64,000 nucleotides of DNA from Roseburia sp. AM59-24XD (GTDB taxonomy: Bacteria > Bacillota > Clostridia > Lachnospirales > Lachnospiraceae): assembly GCF_003478445.1 (NCBI RefSeq), contig NZ_QUET01000012.1, positions 1-64,000 on the forward strand, read 5' to 3'. Position 1 is the first letter of the stretch, and the number at the start of each line of letters is the position of its first letter. The translations under genes were made by a program, and so were the position numbers. The notes under the pieces were generated by a model that saw only the letters and a program-made list of their open reading frames with translations, ran no database searches and had not been told where the DNA came from. This document shows positions 46,012 to 56,336 of the stretch, piece after piece.

Positions 46012-47178
46012 TTATTTCTTTCTTTGCAAGAATACCGGTATCTTTATCTCGCCACTTTCTGACGCCGGTCTGCTGTACGCAGGTGCACCCTGTGGAGCCG
46101 GTGCCGGCTGCTGAACCGGTGATACAGAAACATTCTTCTGAACAGAGGAAGCAACCTGTCCCTCTCTTGTTGCAAAGTTCGTCTTCGGAGCCACAGCTTT
46201 TGCAAAGCTTGGAATTGCTGCCGGTGTCTCTCCGTCCAGTCCTGTCGCAATTACAGTGATCTTAACCTTCTCGGTCATGGTATCATCGATCATCGCACCA
46301 AAGATGATGTTACAGTTCTCACCGGTAAGCTCCTCAATATAAGATACGGCTTCATTAGCCTCAAGAAGTGCCACATCACCGGAAATATTAACGATAACAT
46401 GGGATGCTCCCTCGATCGTTGTCTCAAGAAGAGGGCTGGAAATAGCCTGCTTCACAGCATCCAGACACTTCTCATCTCCCTCACCGGTACCGATACCGAT
46501 GTGAGCAATGCCCTTGTCCTTCATAACAGTCTGTACATCGGCAAAGTCAAGATTGATCAGTCCAGGCACATTGATCAGGTCGGTGATACCCTGAACACCC
46601 TGCTGAAGAACCTCATCTGCCTTCTTAAGCGCATCCTCCATGGAGGTTCTGCGGTCAACGATCTGTAACAGCTTATCATTCGGAATCACGATCAATGTAT
46701 CAACATGCTCCTTTAAGCGGTCAATACCTGACTGCGCATTGTTCATACGGGTACGTGCCTCAAATGAGAATGGCTTTGTCACGATACCTACGGTAAGGAT
46801 TCCCATATCCTTTGCAAGCTGTGCAACAACAGGTGCGGCACCGGTACCGGTGCCGCCTCCCATACCACATGTTACAAATACCATATCTGCACCACGGATA
46901 ATATCCGTGATCTCATCCTTGTTCTCCTCTGCTGCTGCCTGTCCTACCTCCGGAGAAGCTCCTGCACCGAGTCCTTTTGTCAATTTCTCGCCAATCTGCA
47001 GACAATTCGGTGCCTTGCAGTTTAACAGATGCTGCTTATCGGTGTTGACACATACAAACTCAACACCCTGAATACCTTCCTCGATCATGCGATTTACTGC
47101 GTTGTTTCCGCCGCCGCCGACACCTATTACTATAATCTTTGCAGATGAATCTGACTCACTTGTCTTAATTTCTAACAC
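46012..47178 (-). CDS. ftsZ: Cell division protein FtsZ
   Basis: A 388-residue tubulin-like GTPase. It has [15 protein letters not shown], the tubulin signature [20 protein letters not shown], and the T7-loop region [14 protein letters not shown] variable linker is followed by the C-terminal peptide [12 protein letters not shown] that binds membrane anchors. It forms the Z ring at mid-cell. No ftsA lies nearby, so another tether such as SepF (elsewhere) is likely. The start is GTG at 47178 with AGAGGAGGAG ahead of it. It is the last gene of the dcw cluster, 142 bp after divIB, and a separate promoter in that gap is possible. Confidence 0.97.
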   Translation of the reverse strand: MLEIKTSESDSSAKIIVIGVGGGGNNAVNRMIEEGIQGVEFVCVNTDKQHLLNCKAPNCLQIGEKLTKGLGAGASPEVGQAAAEENKDEITDIIRGADMVFVTCGMGGGTGTGAAPVVAQLAKDMGILTVGIVTKPFSFEARTRMNNAQSGIDRLKEHVDTLIVIPNDKLLQIVDRRTSMEDALKKADEVLQQGVQGITDLINVPGLINLDFADVQTVMKDKGIAHIGIGTGEGDEKCLDAVKQAISSPLLETTIEGASHVIVNISGDVALLEANEAVSYIEELTGENCNIIFGAMIDDTMTEKVKITVIATGLDGETPAAIPSFAKAVAPKTNFATREGQVASSVQKNVSVSPVQQPAPAPQGAPAYSRPASESGEIKIPVFLQRKK

Positions 47179-47320
47179 GACTGCTCCTCCTCTTTTTCAT
47201 ATAATTTATCTTATCTGCTATCATCAGTTAATTCCTGTCTCAAACCGGAACAAATCAACATTCCAAACCTATTCTATATAATACTAAGAAAACACAGAAT
47301 AATCAAGGAGAACATTTGTT

Positions 47321-48136
47321 TTATTGTTCCACGCTATCGCCCTCTGTCTGCCCGTCATCCGGCTGATCGGTCGGCTGTGCATCTGCATCTTGCGAATCCG
47401 ACGCATCTGATGTTCCATCTGCCGGCGTATCCCCTGCTGTTTTCAGGATAATACGGTCTCCGGAGGTGAAATTTTCCATGTTGATCGTTCCCGCCAGATC
47501 CTTCTTGCGCGTCTTTTTGAGAACACTGGCAAGTGCTGCCATATCGTCATCATAAAAATCCTTTTGTCCCAGATAAACCTCCACCTTACCGGAATACAAA
47601 GTGACATTTCTCCCGTCAAACTTGATCTGGTCTACCTTCACCTTATAATGCCTGATGAGCCTGGACAGATTCATGATCGTTTCAAACAGCGTATCATCCT
47701 TGACTTCGAACGCTTCATTCATGGTAAATTTACCAAACTTGATGCCTGTAACCACCGGCACTCCGTCCATCGGCTCTGTCAGGCTCTGAAGCACAACACC
47801 GTCCTTATCAAAATAAATGTACTGCCCCATATATTTGACGCAGCCGCTGATGGTCTTGTCATACACATGCAGCACAATTCCGGTCGGCGAATCCCATTCC
47901 ACATCAATCTCCTGCACAAACGGCAGGCAGTCCACATGTCCCAGCTTGCTCTTTGCCAGAAAATACAGTGTATGATAGGCGTATTTATCGGACATTGCCG
48001 ATGCTATGATCTGCTGATCCGAGTAAATATCTCCACCCTCAACCTTCACCTGTGTGATCTTCAGGAAGAAAAAGGTTCCTGATACAATAAGCAGAATGCC
48101 GAGGATCACTCCAATGATTATCTTTATGTGTTTCAA
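47321..48136 (-). CDS. ftsQ: Cell division protein DivIB/FtsQ
   Basis: A 271-residue bitopic protein with a short cytoplasmic N terminus, one membrane helix (about 5-26, IIIGVILGILLIVSGTFFFL), a POTRA domain starting ITQVKVEGGDIYSDQQI, and a beta domain (VQEIDVEWDSPTGIVLHVYD onward). The C-terminal 45 residues are an acidic Asp/Gln/Thr-rich tail. It stabilises the FtsL-FtsB-PBP complex at the septum. The short cytoplasmic part fits Gram-positive DivIB. It lies 10 bp after ftsW. Confidence 0.85.
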   Translation of the reverse strand: MKHIKIIIGVILGILLIVSGTFFFLKITQVKVEGGDIYSDQQIIASAMSDKYAYHTLYFLAKSKLGHVDCLPFVQEIDVEWDSPTGIVLHVYDKTISGCVKYMGQYIYFDKDGVVLQSLTEPMDGVPVVTGIKFGKFTMNEAFEVKDDTLFETIMNLSRLIRHYKVKVDQIKFDGRNVTLYSGKVEVYLGQKDFYDDDMAALASVLKKTRKKDLAGTINMENFTSGDRIILKTAGDTPADGTSDASDSQDADAQPTDQPDDGQTEGDSVEQ

Positions 48137-48146
48137 AAAATTCCTC

Positions 48147-49328
48147 CTATTTCAGCTTGATCTGTCTTGAGACGCCAAGCACCAGTCCAAGCTCTAACAT
48201 CATGATCGCACAGGCAGTGCCACCGTAGCTGATCAGCGGCAGCGGTACACCGGTGGACGGGATCGTGTTGGTTACGACCGCGATATTAAAAAGCACCTGG
48301 ATCGCAATATGTATCATGGAACCGGCACAGACCATGCTTCCGAAAATATCCGGTGCATTACAGGAGATCATGACGATACGCCACAAAAGCACCAGAAATG
48401 CTCCCATCACCATGACAGCACCCACGATGCCAAGCTCCTCGCAAATAACCGCAAAGATCATATCATTATATGCCTCCGGAATATAACCGAGCTTCTGCAT
48501 ACTCTCTCCGAGTCCGCTTCCATGGATCCCGCCGGATGCGATCGCATATAAGCCCTGAAGGATCTGAAAGCCTCCCGGCGAATTTTCGATGTCAAGCCAC
48601 GATGTGATTCGACCGGCACGGAAACCTCCGCCGATCATAGCATACGCCGCAGCCGCCGCAACTCCGACAATACCACAGACAATGAAGTATTTCTTACGTT
48701 TGCTCGCCACAAAACACATTCCAACAGCAATAACACCGACGATGATCGCCGTACTCAGATTCTCCGCCGCGATAAGTCCAACCACCGGTAAGACATAAAC
48801 GCCGATCAGCTTTAAAAAGCCTGTAAAAGTATCCATCGAACGTCTGGACTGATAGATCGCATATGCCACAAACAGGATCACACCGATCTTGGTAAACTCT
48901 GAAGGCTGGAACTCTACACCGATCTTCAGCCATCGTCTCGCACCGTTATGCTCAATTCCGATCCCCGGGATCAGCACCGCAACCTGCATCGCAATACAGA
49001 GCCCATAGAAAATATAGATCCAGTTGATCTTCCCCAGATAAAGCTCTCTGTAATCCAGATTAGATATGATCAGCATCGCTGCCACACCAAGAATCAGTCC
49101 TCTCAGCTGCTGGGACACGAAACGAAACGGATCTCCAAAACGGCTGGTTGATGCCGTGTAGGAGCTGGCACTGTAGATCATCAGAATACCAAACAGCGCG
49201 ATCGCCACCGTCATGAACAAAAGCATATAATCATACTGGCGGTAATAGCGTTCTCTTTTCTTTCTTTCACCTGCAGTGCTGTTTCTGCGGGAGGTTTGCT
49301 CCCGTCTGCCATTTTGCACTCTTGCCAT
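48147..49328 (-). CDS. ftsW: Lipid II polymerase FtsW (SEDS family)
   Basis: A SEDS-family protein of about 393 residues with around ten membrane helices after a basic N terminus. Marks include the FRFVSQQLRGLILG start of the SEDS fold, EFQPSEFTKIGVIL, the catalytic-region Asp in SWLDIENSPGGFQ, GGIHGSGLGESMQKLGYIPE, AYNDMIFAVICEELG, and IPSTGVPLPLISYGGT. It polymerises lipid II into septal peptidoglycan with its cognate penicillin-binding protein. I use the ATG at 49328. The ATG four codons upstream abuts GGAAGGA too closely. It lies between murD and divIB. Confidence 0.93.
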   Translation of the reverse strand: MARVQNGRREQTSRRNSTAGERKKRERYYRQYDYMLLFMTVAIALFGILMIYSASSYTASTSRFGDPFRFVSQQLRGLILGVAAMLIISNLDYRELYLGKINWIYIFYGLCIAMQVAVLIPGIGIEHNGARRWLKIGVEFQPSEFTKIGVILFVAYAIYQSRRSMDTFTGFLKLIGVYVLPVVGLIAAENLSTAIIVGVIAVGMCFVASKRKKYFIVCGIVGVAAAAAYAMIGGGFRAGRITSWLDIENSPGGFQILQGLYAIASGGIHGSGLGESMQKLGYIPEAYNDMIFAVICEELGIVGAVMVMGAFLVLLWRIVMISCNAPDIFGSMVCAGSMIHIAIQVLFNIAVVTNTIPSTGVPLPLISYGGTACAIMMLELGLVLGVSRQIKLK

Positions 49329-49354
49329 ATCACTTTCCATTCCTTCCGGACTAA

Positions 49355-50707
49355 TTATAACTGATTCACATACTCCTTAAACAAAGTACCTCTCTGCTCA
49401 TAGCTCTTAAACATATCCCAGCTTGCACATGCCGGCGACAGAAGAACCGCATCACCACTCTGCGCCTGTACTGCGGATGCCTCCACAGCCTCCTTCAGGG
49501 AACCGACGCGGACAATATTCGTAAACCCTGCTTTTCGTGCTGTTGCCTCGATCTTATCTGCTGTTGCTCCGAGAAGCACAAGGCATTTCACCTTGTCTCC
49601 AAAGGAAGCGATCCACTCCTCATAGGAGGACTGCTTATCATATCCGCCGCCGATTACTACCGTCGGTGTTACCATTGCCTCTACCGCTTTGATCGCTGCG
49701 TCCGGATTCGTTCCTTTAGAATCGTTATAATACTTCACGCCGCCAACCTCACGAACAAATTCGATACGGTGTTCCACTGCCTTAAATTCAGCCACTGCCT
49801 TGCGGATACACTCAACCGGAACACCCATATGCATCGCGATCGCCACTGCTGCCATCACATTTTCATAGTTGTGGACACCGAGCAGTTGCATATCATGAAT
49901 CGTGCAGATCTTGATCTCCTCTCCATCCTTATAGATAATATCCTCTCCATCGAGCCAGATTCCACGCTCCAGCGGTCGCTTGCTGCTGAACCAGAAAATA
50001 TCTGCCGGGATCTTTGCTGCCAGCTTCTGAAGATGCTCATCCTCATAATTCAGTACACAGATCTGAGCCTTCGTCTGGTTCTCGGCGATGCGCGCCTTTG
50101 TGTCAATGTAGCACTCCATCGTATGATGGCGGTTCAGATGATCCGGTGTGATATTTAAGATCGCACTGACCTCCGGCTGAAATGTATGAATCGTTTCGAG
50201 CTGGAAGCTTGAGACCTCGGCAACCGTCACAGAGGAATCCTTCATTTCCAGAGCGTACTCGGTATAAGGAAGACCGATATTACCTACCACAAATACACTG
50301 TCATAATACTCACGCAGAATCGCACCGGTCAGTGCTGTCGTCGTTGTCTTTCCGTTGGTTCCGGTGATCGCCGCAAGACGTCCGCTGCCACAGGCATATG
50401 CTAACTCAATCTCTCCCCAGACCGGTATCTTTTTGTCCTGAAGTTTGATTACAAACGGAAGATCCGTTGGTACACCCGGGCTTAACACAGCAAGATCCAA
50501 TGTATCCATAACTTCCTCCGGCAGATTGCCGATGATCAGATCATACCCAATCCCCTCCGGAATCCTTGATACAACCTGCTCTCTGTCTGCCTTTTCGTTG
50601 CCCTCTAACACAACCGGCTTCGCTCCCTTGGCGGCCAACAGCCTGATCGCTGCAATACCGCTCACTCCTGTTCCTACTACAAGAACTCGTTTCCCTGTAA
50701 AATCCAT
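49355..50707 (-). CDS. murD: UDP-N-acetylmuramoylalanine-D-glutamate ligase
   Basis: A 450-residue three-domain Mur ligase. It has an N-terminal UDP-binding fold (VLVVGTGVSGIAAIRLLAAK), ATP-binding P-loop AITGTNGKTTTTAL, central VAEVSSFQLE, ILNITPDHLNRH, and the C-terminal-domain motif YNDSKGTNPDAAIKA. It adds D-glutamate to UDP-MurNAc-L-Ala in the cytoplasm. The start has AGGAGG seven bases upstream. It lies between mraY and ftsW as in other Firmicutes. The neighbours murE, murF, murG and murC are not in this cluster. Confidence 0.96.
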   Translation of the reverse strand: MDFTGKRVLVVGTGVSGIAAIRLLAAKGAKPVVLEGNEKADREQVVSRIPEGIGYDLIIGNLPEEVMDTLDLAVLSPGVPTDLPFVIKLQDKKIPVWGEIELAYACGSGRLAAITGTNGKTTTTALTGAILREYYDSVFVVGNIGLPYTEYALEMKDSSVTVAEVSSFQLETIHTFQPEVSAILNITPDHLNRHHTMECYIDTKARIAENQTKAQICVLNYEDEHLQKLAAKIPADIFWFSSKRPLERGIWLDGEDIIYKDGEEIKICTIHDMQLLGVHNYENVMAAVAIAMHMGVPVECIRKAVAEFKAVEHRIEFVREVGGVKYYNDSKGTNPDAAIKAVEAMVTPTVVIGGGYDKQSSYEEWIASFGDKVKCLVLLGATADKIEATARKAGFTNIVRVGSLKEAVEASAVQAQSGDAVLLSPACASWDMFKSYEQRGTLFKEYVNQL

Positions 50708-50734
50708 GATTTCCTCCTATCTCATCGGTACCTT

Positions 50735-51709
50735 TTATAGAGCCGCCAGTGCGATCAGGCAAAACAACGCCGTCACGATTGAAAACACAGCGACTACCTT
50801 TGTCTCCGACCATCCACTCTGTTCGAAATGATGATGTATCGGTGCCATTTTAAAGATTCTTCTGCCGTGGGTTATCTTAAAATATCCTACCTGAAGGATT
50901 ACCGACAGAACCTCCACCAGATAAATCATCCCTACGATCAGTATATATAGCGGCATTTTCAGAAGAAGCGCTGTCGAAGCAACAAAGCCTCCCAATGCCA
51001 GCGAGCCGGTGTCTCCCATAAAGACACTGGCAGGATACACATTAAATACTAAAAATCCCATCAACGCTCCCGCAACCGCTGCGCATACCGGTGCAACCGT
51101 ACTTCCCGTACCGATCGCGACCACCGTAAAAAACACAGCAATAAGCAGCGTCACGCTGGATGCAAGCCCATCCAGTCCGTCCGTAAAATTTGTGCCGTTG
51201 ACAGTTCCCACCATGACAAAAAATAAAAACGGAATAAACAGCCATCCCGGCAGAGCAATATATCTTCCGGATGCAATTCCTCCGGTAAACGGGATCAGCA
51301 TCTGCATCTCGTAATGCAGGTGCTGTGTGTAATAATACACAAAAATAATTGTCACCAGAAGCTGCAGCACCAGCTTCTGCCATGCCCGCAATCCCAGAGA
51401 ACGCCTCATAACGATCTTGATGTAATCATCGAGAAATCCGATCAATCCAAACCCAACTGTCGCAAAGATCACCGGAAGGATCTCCGGATAATCACGCAGA
51501 TAAAGCGAGGATGTCACAACGACAGAGATCAATATGATCAATCCGCCCATTGTAGGCGTTCCTGCCTTTTTCAGATGGCTTTTGGGTCCATCATCTCTGA
51601 CATACTGTCCAAACTTCAGCCACTTTAAAAACGGAATGACAATAGGACATAATATGACACTGATTGAAAATGAAAGCAGCACCGGTATCACCGTATCGAA
51701 GTAATCCAT
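50735..51709 (-). CDS. mraY: Phospho-N-acetylmuramoyl-pentapeptide transferase
   Basis: A 324-residue integral membrane enzyme with ten predicted helices. Signature motifs are HLKKAGTPTMGGLI, the Asp pair in GFLDDYIKI, NGTNFTDGLDGLASS, VFMGDTGSLALGG and the His motif PIHHHFEQSGWSE. It transfers phospho-MurNAc-pentapeptide to undecaprenyl phosphate, giving lipid I. The start has GAGGAGGAAT upstream. It follows the second penicillin-binding protein gene by 103 bp. Confidence 0.96.
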   Translation of the reverse strand: MDYFDTVIPVLLSFSISVILCPIVIPFLKWLKFGQYVRDDGPKSHLKKAGTPTMGGLIILISVVVTSSLYLRDYPEILPVIFATVGFGLIGFLDDYIKIVMRRSLGLRAWQKLVLQLLVTIIFVYYYTQHLHYEMQMLIPFTGGIASGRYIALPGWLFIPFLFFVMVGTVNGTNFTDGLDGLASSVTLLIAVFFTVVAIGTGSTVAPVCAAVAGALMGFLVFNVYPASVFMGDTGSLALGGFVASTALLLKMPLYILIVGMIYLVEVLSVILQVGYFKITHGRRIFKMAPIHHHFEQSGWSETKVVAVFSIVTALFCLIALAAL

Positions 51710-51812
51710 TCTTATTCCTCCTCATGCTTATTTCGGATTCTAATGGTACTTTGATACTCACACAGAGCCTTTTCATTCGTAATGATTATTGTAATCCAAT
51801 CACCGCCAGAAA

Positions 51813-53571
51813 TCAACCCGGCGCATTGGTCACGACATCACCTCTTTCGACACCCAGATAAGGAAGCGCATTGTCCAATAGTTCGGAGATCACAGGGGCT
51901 GCGATCGTGCCTCCATAATATATCCCCTGCGGCTCATCGATCAGAACCAGTGCGGCAACAACCGGATTGTCCGCCGGGGCAAAGCCCATGCAGGAGGCAA
52001 TGTATTTATTGCTGCTGCGTGGAAGCTTTTCGGAGGTTCCTGTCTTGGCACCCACCTGATATCCCTCCACATACGCCTTTTTACCGGAGCCCTCAGACAC
52101 AACGGACTCCAGGATCATCCGCATAGTTTCCGAGGTCTGCGCTGAGATCACACCCTCTGCGGATGGATAAGTAGCTTCTTTACCGCTGAACCATCACTGC
52201 TTTCGAGCTTAACGCCAAAATGGGGTGTAATCTGTGTACCGCCGTTAATGATCATGCTGATCGTGGACAGAAGCCGCACCGGCGTAAGCTGAAATGACTG
52301 TCCGAAGGACATGGTCGCCAGTTCAACCGCTCCCACATTCTCCTTCTGATGCATGATCGTCGCCGCCTCACCGGGAACATCGATGCCGGTTTTGCTTAAG
52401 ATCCCAAGCTGGTTCAGATATTGAAACATATTGTCCACGCCAAGCCTTGCTCCCACCTCCATAAACACCGGATTGCAGGAGTTTTGTACGCCCTGTACAA
52501 ACGTTTCCGAACCATGCCCGGTTGTCTTATGACAACGGATCCGGCGATCCTCCACGATCTTAAAGCCCGGGCAGTGAAAGGTATCTGTAAGCTTCACCAC
52601 CCCCGCCTCAAGTGCCGAGGACGCCGTAATGACCTTGAAGGTTGAGCCCGGCTCATAGGTATCACTGACACAGGCATTACGCCACATTCCATTGAGTGCT
52701 ACCTGCTTCTTTTTCTCCGAATAGGAGTCAGCCTTTTTGTCAGGCAGTGTATACGGATCGTTCAGATCAAACTCCGGCACATTGACCATCGCATAGATCT
52801 CTCCATTCTGCGGATTCATCATCAGGATGCGCACACTCCCGGCTTTCTTTGCTTCAGGACCTTTTCTGCCGCCTGCTGTGCAAACGTCTGGATATTAACA
52901 TCAAGGCTTGTATAAAGATTTGCTCCCGCCACGGGTTCCACGCGTTCCTCCGCCTTGCCATCAATCTCCAGCCCTCTGGCAGTTGTCATGGTCAGGATGC
53001 TTCCATCCGTTCCCTGAAGATATTTGTCATAGGCAACCTCCATGCCGACAATGCCCTGATTGTCCGCCCCGGTAAAGCCGATCACCTTTGACGCAAATTC
53101 CGAATACGGATAATACCGCTTGTAGTCCTCATCCACCATCACCCCGGCAAGCTCCATATCACGGATCTTGTCAGAAATCTTCTTATCAACATTCGACTTG
53201 ATCTTCTCAATGGAGGACACCTTTTCCACACGTTTGCGGACCTTTTCCTCCGGCAGATCAAGAAGCGTTGACAACACCTCGATCACCTTCTCCGGCTCCA
53301 CAATCTGATTGTGGATCACTGAGATTGTTGATACCGGCTTATTCGAAGCAATCTCCGTACCGTTTCTGTCATAAATAATGCCTCTTGCCGCTTTAACAGC
53401 ACGCTGACGCTGATGTACTTTCTTCGCTTTCTCTCCATAATAGTCTGCCCTGTTTACCATCAGATATAACAATCTGCCGGCAAGTCCTATCATTACAAGT
53501 ACAACCATTGCATAGACAAAAAGGATCCTCTGTCTCTGTCTGGTTCTGCTCTGCTTGAGATATTCCGTCAT
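51813..53571 (-). CDS. Class B penicillin-binding protein, second of two (two frameshifts)
   Basis: A transpeptidase of the FtsI/SpoVD type, 586 residues when repaired. As written it is cut into 52822-53583, 52148-52834 and 51813-52151. Adding one base in the TTT at 52844-52846 and one in the AA at 52169-52170 restores it. It has an N-terminal membrane helix (about 18-38), a dimerisation domain with RGIIYDRNGTEIA, and a transpeptidase domain with STFK (YEPGSTFKVI), SCN (NSCNPVF) and KTGT (GAKTGTSEK). No PASTA repeats follow. Lying next to a second class B PBP, it may serve division or sporulation-type septation. The start at 53571 follows GGAG at about 11 bases. A GTG at 53583 is possible. 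Confidence 0.83.
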
Positions 53572-53626
53572 CCACCGGATCACTCCGCTTCTACTGACAT
53601 TCCTTAATATCTATTAGCAAAAGCGA

Positions 53627-55600
53627 TTAATTATTCATTCCGGTATCACCCTCTTCATCATCTGCCGCCTTTTGAGCAACGCCATAGCTGCTATCCGAAT
53701 AACCTCCCTCCGGAGCTTCCTCATCCAGATTGCTCTTTGCCGTAGATGGCAGCTTTAATTTACTTGCTTTTGTAATATCTGATTTCTTCCCAGATGGGTA
53801 GATCTCAAGCATTGGTAAAATATCTTTGAGCAGGCTGCTTGTAAACTCTGTCGCATAGGTACTGTGTGCCTGATCCTCGACGTTTGGCTCATCAATAACC
53901 GTATAAACGACAAGCTTTGGATTATTTGCCGGAACACAACCGATAAATGAAACAAGGTATTTGCCCTGTCCACGCGGAATCTTCTCTGCGGTACCGGTCT
54001 TACCACCGACCTTGTAGCCCTTTACGGATGCCGGATTAGCGGTTCCTTCCTCTACCGTTGCCAGAAGGAATTTGCGCAGAAGGCGGCTTGTCTTCTCTGT
54101 GATCACCTTACTCTCCACGGCATCATCCTCCGACTGTATCACAGCACCCGACTCACTGGAAACCTCCTCAACAACATGTGGACGATAATAATTACCTCCG
54201 TTGACAATCGCCGAAAATGCTGCAGCCATCTGTACCATTGTGACCGTCTGGCTCTGTCCGAAACTTGAGGTCGCAAGCTGTGTGGAATGCATCGTATCAT
54301 TGTTAAAGACTGTTCCCGTTGCTTCACCCGGAAGATCGATCCCTGTCTTTCTTCCGATGCCGAACGCATCCATATAATCCAGGAATTTCTCTTTGCCAAG
54401 CTTTGCACTGATCTGCATCATCACATCATTACAGGAAACCATGAGTGCCTGTCCCAGAGAAAGCGCACCATGACCACCGTAACGGTTTGCCACACATTTA
54501 ATATAACGGTCTGCCACCTGCTGTCCACCATCGCAGACATACGTGCTTTTCCGGCTTGCCTTACCCTCGTCCAGACATGCCGCAACCGTAATCGGCTTAA
54601 AGGTAGAACCCGGCTCATAGGAATCACTGATACAGTAGTTTCTCCAGAGCTCGTTGAGTGCCTTAAGCTGCTCCTCCTCGGACATCGCCGAAATCTCCTC
54701 CTGCGTATAGGCAACGGAAAGATTTCGCGGATCATTCAGATCGTACACAGAGTTGGAACCCATTGCCACAATGCCTCCTGTATTCGGATTCATCAACAGG
54801 CAGGCAATCTTCTTGGCACCGGTATTCTTCATAAACTTCTGGATATGCTGTTCCATGATCCCCTGTACATTGACATCGATCGTCGATTTAACGGTATATC
54901 CGTTGGTCGCCGCCTTGATCGTCTTGACCAGATTCAGTTCCGAATCATAATAACCGAACTGTCTGCCGTTTGTACCGTTGAGCATATCATTATAGGTATT
55001 CTCAATGCCCCAGGTTCCGCTATTGGTATCGGTACAAAAGCCGATCACATCACATGCCACCGTGGAATACGGATATTCTCTCTTGTATTCCTCCTCAAAA
55101 TGAATACCGCGGATATTCTCATCCTTTTCCTGCAACTTCTCCATTTTCGTGACAATGTCCTTGTCCAATTCCCCGTATTCCTTCATCAGGTAATAACGGG
55201 ATGTCGGATTGTCCTTCAGAATTTTGTCAACATCGCTGCCGGAAATGCCAAATACATTTTCCAGCGCATCCTTCGTCGGCTGAAGATATTTCTTGTCCTT
55301 TAAGATCGCCGCCGGATCGAGGAACAGATTATATACCTTCACGCTTGTTGCCAGCTTGTTGCCATTCGTATCCACAATATCCCCGCGCTTATACGGGATC
55401 GCATTGCTTGTGTGACTCTGCTGTGCCAGCATACGCTTCGTGTAATTGTCTCCCTTGACCTTATTCAGACGGATGATCTGCGCCGTCAGTCCAATGCATC
55501 CTAAAATAACAAAACCAAACACCAGCAGGATGCGAAAACGCATCCTGCGAGTGCCTGGTTTATTCTTGTAACGTGTATCTCTTGCTCTTCTTTTTGCCAT
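53627..55600 (-). CDS. Class B penicillin-binding protein (FtsI/SpoVD type)
   Basis: A 657-residue intact division transpeptidase. It has a basic cytoplasmic start (AKRRARDTRYKNK), a membrane helix (about 22-44), a dimerisation domain containing KRGDIVDTNGNKLATS, and a transpeptidase domain with STFK in YEPGSTFKPITVAA, SCND, and KTGT in GGKTGTAEKIPRGQGKY. It ends in a disordered Asp/Glu-rich tail without PASTA domains. It cross-links septal peptidoglycan with FtsW. It sits between the ftsL-like gene (30 bp) and the second PBP gene (55 bp). Which of the two is the essential division enzyme cannot be told here. Confidence 0.92.
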   Translation of the reverse strand: MAKRRARDTRYKNKPGTRRMRFRILLVFGFVILGCIGLTAQIIRLNKVKGDNYTKRMLAQQSHTSNAIPYKRGDIVDTNGNKLATSVKVYNLFLDPAAILKDKKYLQPTKDALENVFGISGSDVDKILKDNPTSRYYLMKEYGELDKDIVTKMEKLQEKDENIRGIHFEEEYKREYPYSTVACDVIGFCTDTNSGTWGIENTYNDMLNGTNGRQFGYYDSELNLVKTIKAATNGYTVKSTIDVNVQGIMEQHIQKFMKNTGAKKIACLLMNPNTGGIVAMGSNSVYDLNDPRNLSVAYTQEEISAMSEEEQLKALNELWRNYCISDSYEPGSTFKPITVAACLDEGKASRKSTYVCDGGQQVADRYIKCVANRYGGHGALSLGQALMVSCNDVMMQISAKLGKEKFLDYMDAFGIGRKTGIDLPGEATGTVFNNDTMHSTQLATSSFGQSQTVTMVQMAAAFSAIVNGGNYYRPHVVEEVSSESGAVIQSEDDAVESKVITEKTSRLLRKFLLATVEEGTANPASVKGYKVGGKTGTAEKIPRGQGKYLVSFIGCVPANNPKLVVYTVIDEPNVEDQAHSTYATEFTSSLLKDILPMLEIYPSGKKSDITKASKLKLPSTAKSNLDEEAPEGGYSDSSYGVAQKAADDEEGDTGMNN

Positions 55601-55630
55601 TATAAATCCCTGTCCTTGTAACCCGGCCCG

Positions 55631-56167
55631 TTATTTTGAGCTTGCGGGAATGTCTCCGTACTGCTTCACCATGTCACTCTTTTTATTATCATATTTGTAA
55701 ACCTGATTGTCAACAGCCTGGATCATACCCAGCTGACCTGTTGCAATCGCATAGACTTCGGAAAGATCTACGGAATCCATAACCTTCTGATAAGCATCGT
55801 CATTCTCCTGCTTGGCATCTGCGATCTCTGACTGCAGACTGATCACTTCATTCTTCATCTGCGTGATCCCTGACTGCACATGCAGATACATAAAGCCTGC
55901 CACAAGAACTAATGATAATGCAGCCATCAGAAATACAAAGGATGAAAATCCAATGGACGGCATCGCCACCGGCTTTGGCTGCGGATATGTCTTTGTTCTC
56001 CTTTTTCGCCCCGGCTGCTTTCTTCTCTCCGGAATCTCCTCCAGCTGATGTGCGAGATTGCCATACACATATCCGTTTCGTTCCTGTCTGTAAACGTCAC
56101 GTCCCTGACCGCTCCGATACTGACCGCCACGGCGTGATCCGCTTCGATAATTTGGTGATGTCGCCAT
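55631..56167 (-). CDS. ftsL: FtsL-like septum protein
   Basis: A 178-residue bitopic protein with a long basic, Arg/Gly/Gln-rich cytoplasmic N terminus (about 1-78), a membrane helix (about 80-98; FVFLMAALSLVLVAG) and a coiled-coil external segment (about 100-145, MKNEVISLQSEIADAKQEND). It ends with LGMIQAVDNQVYKYD. Length of the coil, topology and position between rsmH and the division PBP identify it as FtsL by context. Sequence alone is weakly conserved. It partners DivIB and a DivIC-like protein. The start has GGAGG eight bases upstream. Confidence 0.78.
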   Translation of the reverse strand: MATSPNYRSGSRRGGQYRSGQGRDVYRQERNGYVYGNLAHQLEEIPERRKQPGRKRRTKTYPQPKPVAMPSIGFSSFVFLMAALSLVLVAGFMYLHVQSGITQMKNEVISLQSEIADAKQENDDAYQKVMDSVDLSEVYAIATGQLGMIQAVDNQVYKYDNKKSDMVKQYGDIPASSK

Positions 56168-56247
56168 TTGTTACGCCTCCCTGCTTGATTGCCGTGTCCA
56201 CCGAACACGGTTGATATCCCATCACAGATGATTCTGTGCCATTTTCT

Positions 56248-56272
56248 GACGGCGCCCGTAATCCGCGCCGTC
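56248..56272 (-). other. GC-rich hairpin between rsmH and ftsL
   Basis: A perfect 8-bp stem (GACGGCGC with GCGCCGTC) around nine bases within the 169-bp rsmH-ftsL gap. No U-tract follows, so it may mark RNA processing or attenuation in the dcw transcript. Confidence 0.4.
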
Positions 56273-56336
56273 AACCTTATTCAACAAACTACGGATCCCC
56301 CAATCCGCAAGAATTTGTCGTGCCGGCTGATCCGGC

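Noticed and set aside
54287..55303. 338-codon open frame on the plus strand opposite the intact PBP gene
   Set aside because: It is antisense to a clear penicillin-binding protein, has no ribosome binding site and reads as a low-diversity His/Arg/Ile-rich shadow.
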